Below, piece by piece: positions 1 to 11,572 of a stretch of DNA of 64,000 nucleotides. Under the pieces are notes generated by a model. That model had not been told where the DNA came from. It saw only the letters and a list, made by a program, of their open reading frames with translations, and ran no database searches. Position numbers and translations under genes: made by a program. The stretch is from assembly GCA_026225945.1 (NCBI GenBank), contig JAMJFZ010001258.1, positions 3,858,501 through 3,922,500 on the forward strand, written 5' to 3'. Position 1 is the stretch's first letter. Each line of letters begins with the position of its first letter. Source of the DNA: Cricetomys ansorgei. Its lineage: Eukaryota; Chordata; Mammalia; Rodentia; Nesomyidae.

Positions 1-712
1 GGGTCAGCACCTCTGCCAGCTGATCGGCAGAGTGCTGATGTCGGAGCTGTGGGTTCTGCACTTGGCTATTTATCCTCCTAGCAAGGGCAACCTGTCTCCT
101 AATTACTGGGACAGCTTCCTGTGGCCACAGCTGGTAGGGGCCTCTGGGCATATGCCTGTCATTTAGTGCCTTCCGGATCAGTGGCACTTACACAGTCAGA
201 ACCGAGAGCTTGGAGCTGACAGGGCCACACTGCCACGGAATGTATATGTCTTCCTCTCCTACCAAAGCAGCCAGTTACGGCCAGTGTTTTATCTGTGGCA
301 AAACACAGTTCGATCCAAGTACTAGTATTCACATTTGACAGGGATTCCTGGTGTAATATTGTTAGATTCTTCTTATTGAATGACCAGTGTACGTAGAGCC
401 CCCTAGAAAGAAAAGAGGGAGAGCAAAGACAGCTGCTTAGCAGCTGCAGGAGAAGCTACCAGTGCTACGATGAGGTAAGATATGTGGATACTGAGCAGAG
501 CTGTGTATGGAGATAAGATGGGCTCCTGTTCTCACCACACTGATTCTGGAGCCTTACAGGAAGAGGGGACCAGCTTCATTTTTAAGCTCGGGGTATTCCC
601 AGGAGCTTCTGATGGGAAGCAACTGAGGAATTTTAGCAAATGAGAGAAATGTAAGCAGAGGGTAAGGGGGTGACGTAAAAAGTGCATTCGTCCGCAGCAG
701 GCCTGGTGAAGT

Positions 713-830
713 GTGCCCAGTGCCCATGCCCATGCCCATGCCCAGTGCCCAGTGCCCCATGCTCAGTGCCCAGTGCCTCGTGCCCAGTGCCCAGTGCCCT
801 GTGCCCAGTGCCCATGCCCAGTGCCCTGTG
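713..830. repeat. CCCAGTG/CCCATG minisatellite
   Basis: Imperfect 6- and 7-base units (gcccat, cccagtg, ccctgtg) are repeated about 17 times. The open frames over it are repeat artefacts. Confidence 0.9.
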
Positions 831-2506
831 TCTATGGAAAAGATCCGTGGAGACTTGTATTGAGACTTGGTGGACGCCCATGTTCCCTCTCTGAACACAT
901 CTTGTCTATGGTTACTTCTTGAAGGCATTCCAAGCCTGCCTCTCACTGCTATTTGAAAATCTTGCCTATGGAGAATATTGTCAGAGAGTAATTTGAGACA
1001 TTTGATGTCCGTTAAACTAATTATGCTTCAGTCCTCAGAGTCCCTCGATCTTGAATGCTCAGCAGATTTTATGTAGTATCTGAATTATTGATGGAGACGA
1101 TACAGAAGAGGGACCGGGTGGCTTGCTCTCTTTTGAGCAGGTCTTGGGCGAGTGGTGTTACGGGAAGAAAGGCAGATGCTCACGGGGATGGACGAAGCAG
1201 GCCTTGCAGAGGAGCCTTGCCTAGATGGAAGCCTGTGCCAGTATGCCCAGAAAATCACAGCCTGCTTTGGAGGGATAGGTAAGACCCCTGTGGCTAGGCT
1301 TTGCAGGGAGGTTGAGAACACACTTCCCACTGCTGGCGGGAAGCAGGTGTTGGACAAGATGCTCCGGTGGGTCCGACAGCTGAGAAGACCAATGGCAACC
1401 CTCTCTCTCCAGCCTTCTCACTTAAAAAATAGACCCTCACTCAGTCTGACTGCTCAGTAGCGAAGATCATCCTGGCAGTGTGAGCCCCTGTAGGGGTTCA
1501 TGGAGGGTTTGCAGAGTGCTTGCTGAGCTCTTTGGTTTGCTTACTTTTGCTTTAAAGACCCTCTGGAAAGCAGTTAGCTCCATAATCATTGAGGAAGAGG
1601 CGGGCTCCCTTCAGCCTGCTTCCTTAGAAGTCCAGGCTGCAGAAAGTCTCATTTGAAGATGGGGATTTGCTATCTGGGGAAGAAAAGTCTCTTGGCCAGA
1701 AGCATGTAGACCTTAGCAGATGGAAAAAGTCGTTGGACCAAGGAATTCACTCGTGGGGGCTGCCATGTGCCGTGTCCTGAAACTGACCAGAAACAGTGTC
1801 TGTGACATCATGCATGGGCACTGGGCTGACCCAGATAGCTGGCTCTGGGGTGGAGTCCAGAGCTCAGACCGTTGCCGAGTTACCCAGTGCACAAAGGCAA
1901 AGCACTGGGGCCGCCAAGCCTACGGAAGCTCCTTGGTGGGTTTCCCGGCTGGTCGTTTCTGTTTGCAATTTACCTTAGAGGAAGAGCTTCTGTGGGTGAG
2001 TCCAAACTGCTGCCAGCAGGTAGAAACTTCCGGGCAGTTACTCGGGCCAGCCAAGCCTTGGATGAGGGTTTGGTGGTCACCGTTAGCTTTGTGATGTAGA
2101 ACAGTGCGTCGTCTGATTATTTGAGGTTAGTCTTTGGAGCGCTATCTTCTTGTACAACTACGGAAGTACTCGCAAAGCCCACTGCGCTCTTGTCCTTGCT
2201 GGGACTGTCATTTGACGCGGGCTGAGGCAGGAGCTGCTGGAGCAGCAGTGCAAGAGCTAGAGTCTTTGGGGCCTTCTCCCCAGGCCGAGCTCTCCCAGGG
2301 CCGCTCCCAGACAGACTGAAGACACGGTCTCTGCTGAGGCCTACCCTGAGTCATGTCAGGAGGCTGGTGAAAAGCAGAATTTAGTCCCAAGATCACGGGT
2401 CACCAAGTAGCCCCAAGCCCTGAGCAGCCCGGGTCTGAACTCTGACCTGTGTATTGTCTGAGAAAGAGGCCTGTCTCCCTATACTCCGACGTGGTTGTGA
2501 CGTCTT

Positions 2507-2683
2507 TATTTGTGTGTGTGTGTCACATGAGTGCGGGTGCCCACAGGCCAGGGAAGGCTTGTAGCTCCCTTGGAGCTGAGTTGAAGGTAGCTGTAAGCTT
2601 TCTGACACGGGTGCTGGGAGCCACACTCAGGTCCTCTGCAAAGACTGCGAGTTCTCTTGACCAGGAGCCGTCTCTCCAGCGCC
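2507..2683 (-). repeat. B2/B3-type SINE
   Basis: Reverse-strand head (complement of ggcgctggagagacggct) at the right end, with the inner phrases gggagccacactcaggtcctctgc and ggagctgagtt typical of B3. Confidence 0.75.
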
Positions 2684-3149
2684 ATCTTTAATAGACACCC
2701 TTGCTCTTGCCAGCCACCCTGTGAGCCACAGGGACTTTACTTCCCACCCTCCTCTAACTTTTTTGACGTGTATCAGACTTCTTCCCTATAATCAGTAAAC
2801 CCAAAATTCGAACGTTTGCTTTTCACACTACCTGAGAAGACAGCCACTTCTTTGTCACACTGAGCATGGACCCCGGAGTCTTCCCTGTGCCGGGCAATAG
2901 GCCGCTGGGAGATACTCCTGGCCCAACAACTGTTTCTTGAATTAAATACACGTGTCTGTCGTCGACACCTAGGGGTGGCCTGAGTATCTATTGCTGATAA
3001 AAGTAGCAACTGAGTAGGGTAGGGTCACTGCCATGAAATTCGTTTCAGTGAGTGATGTTTGATGAACTTAGGGACCACCGAGGCAGAACTTTGTCAAAAA
3101 AGTAGTCAGCCACACTTGACTTTGGCCAAGAAGATGCTGAATTTAAATT

Positions 3150-3340
3150 TTTAAATTTAAAAAATTGTATTTACATGTATGTATACGTGACTCTGTATAG
3201 GCCATGTGTGTGCAGGTGAATGCAGAGACCAGAATCACATAGATGCCCTGGAGCTCCTGTTATAGGCAGCTGTGAGCTGCTCAACATGGCTGACTCAGGA
3301 GAGCAGCAGGGCTCAGGGCTGCTGAGCTGTCTCCAGCTCC
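3150..3340 (-). repeat. Diverged B3-type SINE
   Basis: AT-rich left end, then catgtgtgtgcaggtgaatg and cagagaccagaatcac, closing with gctgagctgtctccagctcc, the reverse complement of a SINE head. Confidence 0.7.
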
Positions 3341-3567
3341 GCTGCTGGATTTTTAGAGCTCTTCCATGTGTCCATGTTTCTATTTCTATGTTGTTAGTGT
3401 GTACCAGAGCCTGCGTTGAAGCGGTGGTACCATGTTGCTCTGTATAAGCACGTACGCATTAACAGAAAGTCCATGCAGACACTCATAAGCAAATAGCTGC
3501 TCAGGTTCCAGTGTACAGAGAACAGAGCTATATGAACACACATGCTCATACACACATGCACGTACGT

Positions 3568-3568
<1 letters not shown>

Positions 3569-3611
<43 letters not shown>
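3569..3611. repeat. (CA)n microsatellite
   Basis: About 21 uninterrupted CA units. The flanks at 3535-3568 hold looser CA/CATG repeats. Confidence 0.97.
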
Positions 3612-3613
<2 letters not shown>

Positions 3614-4242
3614 CGAATGGTAAAAGTATCGTATCCCATACTGCGGTCTGCAGTGTGTGCTCACAGCTGTGCTGGACACACTTTGGAGATGTTGGTGGGA
3701 TATCTTATGTTGCAAACCCCCAGGCTCTTCACGGTACTGGAGTAAGAAAGAGAATGCACACAGGTTGCTTTAACAGTCTTGCAAGGTCTCCTTAGATTAA
3801 GGCCTTGTAAGGAGTGTGTGTCTGTATCTGTGTGTGTATGGGGGCGGGAGGGGTGAGCATGGAACTTGCAGAGTTCGACTCCACTGTCCCTGGTCCTGTC
3901 TTGCTCTTCCGGTCCCAGTGTGCTTCCCACCAAGCAGAACGTGTCTAGTAAATCCCATGTCTTTTTGTTCTTGAATTCTGCTGTCAAATCCCACACTAAG
4001 GATCGGGAGCCAGTGAAAGGAACCAGGGTTTCCCTGCTCACTCCGCTGTGGCCTCTGTGGAAGGACCCCCTAATGTAGATTAGCCACAGCTGAGGCCTTG
4101 GTGCCGCTCCCCCAGGCTTGCCAGGGTGTCTCAAGGGAGTCCCTCAGCCTCTCTGATACTTGCCTTCCCCGTGTTAAAGGAGAGAGTTGGTTGGGGTGTC
4201 TGTTGCTGGTCCTGGTTTTGAGATCTTTTACAAATAGAAATT

Positions 4243-4345
4243 TCTGGGCTCCGCCCACAAGAATCTCATGTAGAGGTCTGAGCAGATGCCCCAGAATTTG
4301 TCTTATTGACAGTTGTATTGATATTCACAGGCATTTCTGGGAACT
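4243..4345. repeat. Possible hAT-Charlie (MER5/MER20-like) fragment
   Basis: Phrases such as tctgggctccgcccac and cagaatttgtctta recall the inner part of short non-autonomous hAT-Charlie elements. No terminal repeats are seen. Confidence 0.4.
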
Positions 4346-5287
4346 TCTGGACTAGTTATTTTTGTAGCCCTCCCTAGGCTTACGGTTCTGTTTTATTTAA
4401 AGAGCACAGTGGTTTTAATGAAAAGAGTATTCTGTAGAATCCAGTGGCCCAGTGACAGGAGGAACATGGATTTAGTCACTTTGACCTGCCACTGGCATGT
4501 GGTTGTAGACGGTCACACATTGTGCTTAACCCTACAGTGTGCATGTCACAGACCTCATCACCGGGGCTGTCCTGTGTATCAGAGCCCTCCGTCCAGGAGG
4601 GACCTACCGGGGTTGGCTTTGTGAAAACATGAAGCTGCTCCACACAGCGATGCTGTCTCCTTCCTGTGAGTCCGCATTTGCTGGAAGCCCACAAAACGGC
4701 TCTGAGACTCTTAAACACTTTGGGTACTGAAATGCAGCAGAGTTTGTGGCATTAGGGGAGAGAATTCTCTAGAACATGAAAAGGAAATGATTGCCTACTG
4801 TGACCTGGAGCAGGTCCTGTCACCAGTCAAAGCCAGGGAGCTTTCATTGAGCCCCCGCCAGTTCCCTTGAGATTCAAAATGCTGTCGATCTTGACATTGT
4901 TGGATCGGATGCACTGTGTCTCTGGGCTTATTTAGACCTATTCTTAAGCACCCTCACCAATTAGTATTGGAGATTCTAGAAATAGATGCCCAAGAATTCT
5001 TTTAGGTATTGCTCTAGGTGCAGTGTTAATTTTGTTTTCAAATCTGAATTCCTGTCTTAGGCTGCAGTTCCTGGTAGTGGCTGTTTATACATAGTCATCT
5101 GGCTGAAAATATGGCTAAGCTCCTGAGGGTAATCTTTTAAATATGTCCTTTTTAATCTTCTTTGCTGGGCAGTGAGAACAGAGATGATAGGGAACCCGGA
5201 GAGCTGGGACGGCTATCGGGGAGCTCGGCCTCCTGGGCTCCTGGGTCCAGGATCTCAGATCTTGATCTCATTGTCTGCCATGCCAAG

Positions 5288-5534
5288 ATGCCTTCCTTCC
5301 TTGGTTTAAAGTGTCTGGGGAAACTGTGCAGCCCCGAGAAAGGCAAAGTCACCTCATCTGAGAGAAGCAGCTTGAGGCGCTCACACAGACGGAGGCTGAT
5401 CATCGAGGAGCTGAGTGTCCCTGAGTGTCCCCACCCTGCTCACCCCAGGCAGGGCTCAGTCACTCATCTGTTCTACCTGTACTCCGTGGACTGCGGCCCT
5501 CCTGGGCTCAGGGTTAGCAGCGGGGACCCATCTG
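5288..5534 (+). CDS. Ablim1: Ablim1 first coding exon, long isoform
   Basis: This exon encodes the 82-residue N-terminus of the long form of abLIM-1, an actin-binding cytoskeletal adaptor with four LIM domains and a C-terminal villin headpiece (family knowledge). The peptide starts MPSFLGLKCLGKLC and ends SSGDPS; from memory this matches the start of the mammalian ABLIM1 long isoform, with a well-kept beginning and a more variable, basic middle (RRSHRRR). The start is the first in-frame ATG after a stop at 5153-5155 and has A at -3. The exon ends in a single G at 5534, followed by donor gtgagt. That phase fits the acceptor at 52545-52546 and gives ...DPS-V-AHPQDP. No known domain is seen; residues 9 and 14 are cysteines. 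The transcription start is not visible and there is no CpG island. A splice acceptor near 5172 (ttgctgggcag) cannot be excluded. Confidence 0.92.
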
Positions 5535-6080
5535 GTGAGTAACAGAATCCCCTTTGAACACCGGGTTGTGTTTTGTGATCGACGTAAGTAATAAAGAACC
5601 CCCTAGCTCATTCTTCTGCAGCGTGTTTTCAAAGGAAACACTGTCCTTCGTGCATAATGAATGGGGCCTGCTGGGGGACATGAGGTCAGGGCACAAAGGC
5701 AGCCGTGTGTTTTAGTCTCTGGTTTTGTGCTCCTTATGAAAAATAAGTTTCTTTTAGACGTGGTTGGAATAATCGTGAGTAATGAAGAAGGTGATGCCAA
5801 AGAGATACAGCCCCCACACCCACCGTGCTGCTCTCCCGTGTGACCAGGGCTGACGGGGAAGGAGGACACAGGCCGCCTGGCTCCAGCAAGAGCCACCCAT
5901 GCAAAGCTGAGGTCAGACCGTCATTGCCTGGGAAGGCTTGTCCCGTGAAATGTTTTAAAAGAAAAGACAGTATGTCCTTACTGAGAGAATGTGTTGAGAC
6001 TTTTTCTCAGGTAATATAACTGTTCATTCTTTGGCCTGGGAAGGGTATAGAGAGATCTCAGGCTGGGGAGGGAGTCACTA

Positions 6081-6447
6081 ATGTGTGTGTGTGTGTGTGT
6101 GTGTGTTTGTGTGTGTATTTGTTTGTGATGGTGTTTGTGTGTGTGTTTGTATATGTATGTGTGTGTCTATGTGTGTGTATGTGTGTGTGTGTGCATATGT
6201 GTGTATGTGTGTGTTTGTGTGTGTATTTGTTTGTGATGGTGTTTGTGTGTGTGTTTGTATATGTATGTGTGTGTCTATGTGTGTGTGTGTATGTTTGTGT
6301 ATGTGTATGTGTGTGTTTGTGTGTATGTATATATGTGTGTGTATGTGTGTATGTATGTGTCTATGTGTATGTATGTGAATGTGTGTGTGTATGTATGTTT
6401 GTATGTATGTGTATGTATATGTGTGTGTTTGCATGTATGTATGTGTA

Positions 6448-6484
<37 letters not shown>

Positions 6485-6545
6485 GTGTATGTATATGTGT
6501 GTGTTTGCGTGTATGTATGTGTGTGTGTGTGTGTGTGTGCGTGTG
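6081..6545. repeat. Complex (TG)n array with internal duplication
   Basis: TG units with TT, TA and CA interruptions. A block starting near 6101 recurs at 6209 (offset 108 bp), including the shared marker tttgtttgtgatggtg at 6118 and 6226. It adjoins a reverse-strand B4 and probably grew from that SINE's CA-rich tail. Confidence 0.92.
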
Positions 6546-6836
6546 TGCTCACATCCATGTGGCGGTCAGGGGCAGCTTCAGGTATTGGTCAGAGCCATCC
6601 ACCTTGGTTTTCTTTAGACTTTGTCTCTCATTGCCCTGGAACTCACCAGCAAGTTAGTTAGGCTGACTGGCCAGCCAATCCGAAGGAACTACCTGTTTCT
6701 GCCTCTCCATCTCTGGTGTTGCAGGTGCACCCCACCACACTGGCTTTTTGAGTGGAAGCTGGGAATTGAACTCAGGTCCTGCTGCTTGTATGACAAGCAC
6801 TCCGTCACTGAACTGTGCCACCCCAGCCTAGGTTAT
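6546..6836 (-). repeat. B4-type SINE
   Basis: Reverse-strand B4 layout: TG tail, 'tctctcattgccctggaactcacc', 'ctgcctctccatctctggtg', then 'gggaattgaactcaggtcctgctg' and a closing reversed ID-like head. Confidence 0.8.
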
Positions 6837-7254
6837 TCATTTTGACAGCGGCTCGGACTCTGACATGGTAGTGGTAATGCCTAGCTAGCTGCTCACTCCC
6901 TGTCGACGTCAGTACTTAAATAAGGACGGGAGACTGTCAGACACGGTCCCTACAGGTACACAGAGCTGATTCAAGTGATCACGTGATTCCTGGTTCACAG
7001 CCAGCCAGAGGGAAGAGCAGGATTGGAGGCGATTTAGGTGAGGTGAGGGAGTTCATTTATGCTAAGTCTTCTGTTTTATTGCAGTTAATTTTAACAGCCT
7101 TTCTGAGCTGTTAAATATACTGTATAATTTCCCTATCTAAAGTCGGTGATTCGGTATGTGTTAGCACGCTTCTTGATGCACAGCCCATCAACAGTGAATT
7201 TCTAATATTTTCATTGTCTAAAAAACAACAAATAATCTGATCCTTTAGCTATTG

Positions 7255-7762
7255 TCTTTCCATCCAAACGTTTCTATCCCTGCCCCTCTTCTTAAGAGGT
7301 CAGTCATCTACTTCCTGTCTTTGTAGATTTCCCACAGTGGGCGTAGACTCCTATAATGTATGATATTCTTCCGTGCCTGGCTTCTTTCACTAAGCCCAAT
7401 ATTTTCATTTTTCATTATTCATTTCATTATTACGGCTGGAAAATACCGCGCTGTGTGGATGTTCCACAGTTTGGGTTTGTCCCTTCATTAGCTGCGGGCG
7501 TTCAGGTCGTTCGCGCCTTTTTAGCTAGTGTGACAAACATCACTATAACCATTCTTGCACAAGTTTTCAGGGGTCATACGTTTTCTGTTTTCTGGGTATA
7601 TGGCTCGGGGGTATTGCTGGGTAGTACTGGGTACTAGCACAGGGGGAGACCTGGGTCACGTGGTACTCTAAGTCTCATCTTCTGATGAACTTCCCACAAA
7701 GTGGCTGCTCCATTCTACATCCTCATCTGCAACACAGGGAGATTCTAACTGCTCGACATCAT
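7255..7762 (-). mobile_element. Ancient LINE-1 (L1M type) 3' region, first part
   Basis: It reads as the reverse complement of an old mammalian L1 3' end: ctggcttctttcactaagc, a 'tggatgttccacagttt' block, 'ttgctgggtagtac' and 'aaagtggctgctccattctacat'. The match resumes at about 8330 after an inserted SINE. Confidence 0.82.
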
Positions 7763-7765
7763 GAT

Positions 7766-7808
<43 letters not shown>

Positions 7809-8325
7809 GCATGTGTGCATGTGTGCATGTGTGTGTGCACGTGGAAGCCACAGGTCAGCCTACAGCAGCATTTCAACCTGTGGGTCATGAACCCTTCGGG
7901 GGTTGAACGACCCTTTCACAGGGGTCGCCTAAGACCATCTGCGTATCAGATATTTGCATTATGAGTCATAAGAGTAGCAAAATGACAGTTATGAGGTAAC
8001 AGCAAAAATAATTTTCGGTTGGGGGTCACCACAGCATGAGGAGCTGTGGTAAGGGTCGCAGTATTAGGAAGGTTGAGAACTGCTGGTCTACAGTGTCTGT
8101 CTTGTTTTTTGAGACAAGATCTCTCTTTGGGATCTAAGGCCCACTGATTAGGCGTGGCTGGCTGGGCAGTGCCCCAGGGACCTGCCTGATTCCGCCTCCC
8201 CAGAGCTGGAATCCAAGTGCACGCTACCATGCCTGGCTTTTATGTTGACTGTTGAGGGATTGATACTCAGGTCTCATACTTGTACAGTGTATACTTTACC
8301 GATGGAGCCATCTCCCCACTCCCTA
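7763..8325 (-). repeat. B4-type SINE interrupted by a hAT element
   Basis: Left part: (TG)n at 7770-7807, then gtgcacgtggaagccacaggtc. Right part from 8086: tgttttttgagacaagatctc, the tgcctgattccgcctcccc block, and the reversed head gatggagccatctcccca. The hAT element at 7866-8085 separates the two. Confidence 0.82.
7866..8085. mobile_element. URR1-like non-autonomous hAT-Charlie transposon
   Basis: The element runs from cagcatttcaacctgtgggtc to aggaaggttgagaactgctg, with imperfect terminal inverted repeats of the Charlie type. It contains the typical 'cgaccctttcacaggggtcgcc' and 'gggggtcaccacagcatgagg' blocks. The flanks are gcctacag (7858-7865) and gtctacag (8086-8093), an 8-bp target duplication with one mismatch. 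It has no transposase. Confidence 0.88.
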
Positions 8326-8329
8326 TTAT

Positions 8330-8410
8330 CCGATATTTAAGAGCTAGCCATTTTAGTGAGAGTGAAGTAATATCTCACTGTGGCCACTCTGAGCTTTGAC
8401 TGGGACAGAG
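8330..8410 (-). mobile_element. Ancient LINE-1 (L1M type), second part
   Basis: 'agctagccattttagtgagagtgaagtaatatctcactgtgg' continues the L1M match that was cut at 7762, in the same orientation. Confidence 0.72.
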
Positions 8411-9699
8411 CTAGGCTTGCCCCAGCATTAAGGCAGGACAAGGTACAGAGTCTCACTGAAGTTGATGGTCACAGCCCTTGGCTCTTGAACTCTCCAACAA
8501 TCTTGACTTTAGTCCTCTGGGATCATCTCTTTTAAGGGAGCAAGAAAAAGAGATGGAGAAGCCAGGGCTCCCACCCCCAATCCCTTTACAAGCTACCCAA
8601 GAAAGACTGCTCAAAAGCCGCCGACCCTGCCTCTTGCGGTAGGCACCGCCTCAGATTGGCTCATCATCTGGTAGATGCCAAAATCTGTTTTTTGAGCACC
8701 GAAATTGTATTCTACAAGCAAGGCTGAAAACAAAACACAGATTTCTGCTAGAGTTCATACTCCATAGTGAACGGCCTTGGTGCTTCTGCTGACAGACGTT
8801 TAGGTCAGATGCTTTTGGAATGCCTGGCTGATGCTCTTGAAAGGGATATGACCTGTCCACAGGGGAGGGCAGGCTGTCAAGGAAAAGGCATCTGAGTGAG
8901 AGTATGCTGGACAATGGCGTGTCCCCAGAGAGCATGTGATGACACAGCATCAAAGAGCCCTGGGTTAAGGAAAGGTCAAGGCCCTGAAGTACCTACATCT
9001 TACTGGAGATGGGCGAAGAAGCCCAGGAGATAGCCAAGCTCTGTGGCTTTGAGTTGGGACATTCCAGAATTTGAGTGTCAGCTCTTCTCAGTAAATATGG
9101 TTTCAGGAGGTCAGTCTATGTCAGTCAGAATCTCCGTGTGAGTAACGTTTGCAGGAGAACGTACATCAGCTCCACTGTCTCACATACAGGGCCCTGGACA
9201 GATATCTTTGTGGGGTCCCTGTTGACATGAGCAAGTTGAGTCACTACGAAATGTATGTCAGTGTCCTGATGTCAGGCCTTGAGAAAGACAAAGCACACTA
9301 CCCTGGGGTGTGGTAGCTTACCAAGAGTCTCTTCTGATTAGAGAGATCTGTTCTAAAACTCCAGGGCAGAGCTCCTGTATTCCATTCCTCTGGGTATCTG
9401 GTCAGCCATGCGGAGCATAAGACGGGTATTAAGGACCACCAATGTCAGAGACAGTAGGAAGGGGAGGCTGGGATGCTCCACCCAGAGGCACTGCTGGCCT
9501 CAGCCCATTTCTGGAACCAGAAGGAGAGTTAGACACTTCAGGAAGGCCCAGCATCAGGGCAGGACCCTGCTGGCGGAGGTCTCAGGACAGTGTTGACTGG
9601 ACATTGAATGAGAATGTGCGTGTCAAAGTCTTGGGCACATACAAGCATCTGGGAAATTTTGACTTGCAGTAACAGTAGTTGTATTTTAGAAATTATTCT

Positions 9700-9855
9700 G
9701 AATTGGGAGTAGTGGAGCAAGCCTCTTATCCCAGTGCTTAGGAGGTAGAGGCAGAGGGATTGTGGGTTTGGCCTCATGGTGAGTTAGCCTAAGCTACATG
9801 TGGAGACTTGGTCTCAAAACAACGCAAAAAACAGAGAACCCAAAACAAAAACCAA
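9700..9855 (+). repeat. Diverged B1-like SINE
   Basis: 'cttatcccagtgcttaggaggtagaggcagaggg' and 'ggagacttggtctcaaaacaac' with an A-rich tail. It is clearly older than the other B1 copies. Confidence 0.75.
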
Positions 9856-10473
9856 TTTGGCGTTGCCTTCCACTGCGGCAAAGCGACAGAAGCCTGGTTT
9901 CCCGATGCCGGGTCTGGCACTGCGGACAGATCACAGGACGCGGGTTCTTGGGAAGCCACCACTCCGTTAGGCATTCCTGTGCTAGCAAGCCCACGTGCTC
10001 CTGGCAGCTCCTGGCATTTGGTGAAGTCCTCCCGAAGCTGCAGGAAACAGTTCAAGATGCAGTGTGCAGCTTCCTGTTGTTGTCTGGGGTTCAGCCCCTG
10101 CTGGCGTTGTGCAGGGCTCTGTGCTTCTCGTGGTGTCCCCACATGTATCTGTCCTGTCCTTTGTGCTCAGAACAACCCTCGGAAGCCGGCGGGGAAGGCA
10201 TTTCCTTATTTAAGAACAGGAAAGGACTGAGTAAGAATCGGTGACCGAGGACAAAGCAAATATACAGTAAACAAACAGCTTCTGGGAGTGGCCGCGCCTC
10301 CCACCGTGGAGGTGGCCCTGTCCCCAGGGACCATCTGTCTCTCCCGGCCTCCTGCGAGGCTATGCTGAGTGTTGCTGTGACTGGCCATTTTTAATTTTCC
10401 ATGTTTAGTGTTTACAGTAAGTCCACAAAGCCAGTACTACTTTAAAAATATTTTATTTTTATTTTCTTGGTTA

Positions 10474-10605
10474 TTTTTGAGACAGGGTTTCTCTGTTGTA
10501 GCCCTGGCTGTCCTGGAACTCACTCTGTAGACCAGGCTGGCCTCGAACTCCACCTGCCTCTGCCTCCCGAGTGCTGGGATTAAAGGCATGCACCACCACC
10601 CAGCT
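10474..10605 (-). repeat. B1 SINE
   Basis: Near-complete reverse-strand B1: gagacagggtttctctgttg, accaggctggcctcgaact, gtgctgggattaaaggcatg. It carries the 'ttgta' (acaacagag) variant shared by other B1 copies here. Confidence 0.95.
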
Positions 10606-10607
10606 GC

Positions 10608-10885
10608 TTTAATTTATTCTTTGATAATTCCATACACATATACAATGTTTTATGACCATCTCTGCCCCCCACTCCCCTCCAACTTCATGTCTTCTTCAGT
10701 ACCCCACCGTGTCCAGTGAGTGCCGTTCGCATGCTCACGGCTGTGGGGCCGCCCACTGGAGCATGGGCAGCGGACCAGCGGTCATGACTCCAAAGGAAAT
10801 GACTCCCCCTCCCCCAGCTAGGGGTGGGGCCTGGAGAGTTCCTCCCGATCCATGGTGGGGTTGTGACTGGCTTCATCTTGCTGCA
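10608..10885 (-). mobile_element. Rodent LINE-1 3' UTR (Lx-like)
   Basis: Reverse complement of a rodent L1 3' end: ataattccatacacatatacaatg, 'gtggggccgcccactggagcatgg', 'aaggaaatgactccccctcccccagctaggggtgggg', and 'tggcttcatcttgc'. No coding part is kept. Confidence 0.85.
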
Positions 10886-11572
10886 GTAAATCTCTTATGC
10901 CCATTTGACAGACAAAGCAATAGAGACGCTCCTACCGAAGCTCACACCAACACTGACCGGAAGAACCAGATGTGGACCCGGATCTGTCTAAGTCCATGTT
11001 CTTTACCATAATGCTCTGCTTCCTAGCAGTATAGTATCCCACCAGGCCATTCTCCAGGTCCACTGGCCACTGGCACAACTGAAGTCTATAAACTCATCAA
11101 ACAGTTGCCTGTGTCAGAAAAACCAGCAAAGATTTGTTTTTCTAATTCATAAAACCAAGGCATTTGTAGTTTTTCTTATGCTTCTGTAGGAAATTAAAGT
11201 ATTTGAACCTGTGATTCTTTCTGTCTTTGTGGGCTCTGGAGTCTGGTACAAAGGAATAGCTTATTTAGGCCAATTACCTTCTTGACAAGCAAACAAGCTG
11301 AGCCTGGCACTGTTATCCAAAGCCCTAAGGACACCTGGAGTGGATTCAGTCATGACATAGTCGGCTGGGTACAAATCTCAAAGCAGAATGTTCTGGGCCG
11401 GAGACTGAGAATCCTGTGGCCTTGGCCTCCTCTCCTTGGCAGAGCAACTGAGAGGGGAGAGGGGTGCTCTCCTGCTGGGGGCCTCTGCTGGGGCCTTGTT
11501 ATGCTCAGCACCCACAGGTCTGTCTTCTCTCAGTGCTCAGATGCCACATAACTGAGGGAACCTCGTGTGCGT

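Larger units (their letters stand above)
1..5287. other. Region upstream of the long first exon (non-coding)
   Basis: This is either 5' flank of Ablim1 or intron if a further upstream first exon exists outside the window. Apart from the minisatellite, the two B3 SINEs, the (CA)n tract and the possible hAT fragment listed separately, I see nothing recognisable in 1-710, 831-2506, 2684-3149, 3612-4242 and 4346-5152. None of the short open frames here shows a protein family or splice context. Confidence 0.7.

Noticed and set aside
5162..5287. Possible N-terminal extension upstream of MPSFLG
   Set aside because: The frame is open from 5156 but holds no ATG before 5288; it begins after a stop at 5153-5155 and does not resemble abLIM-1.
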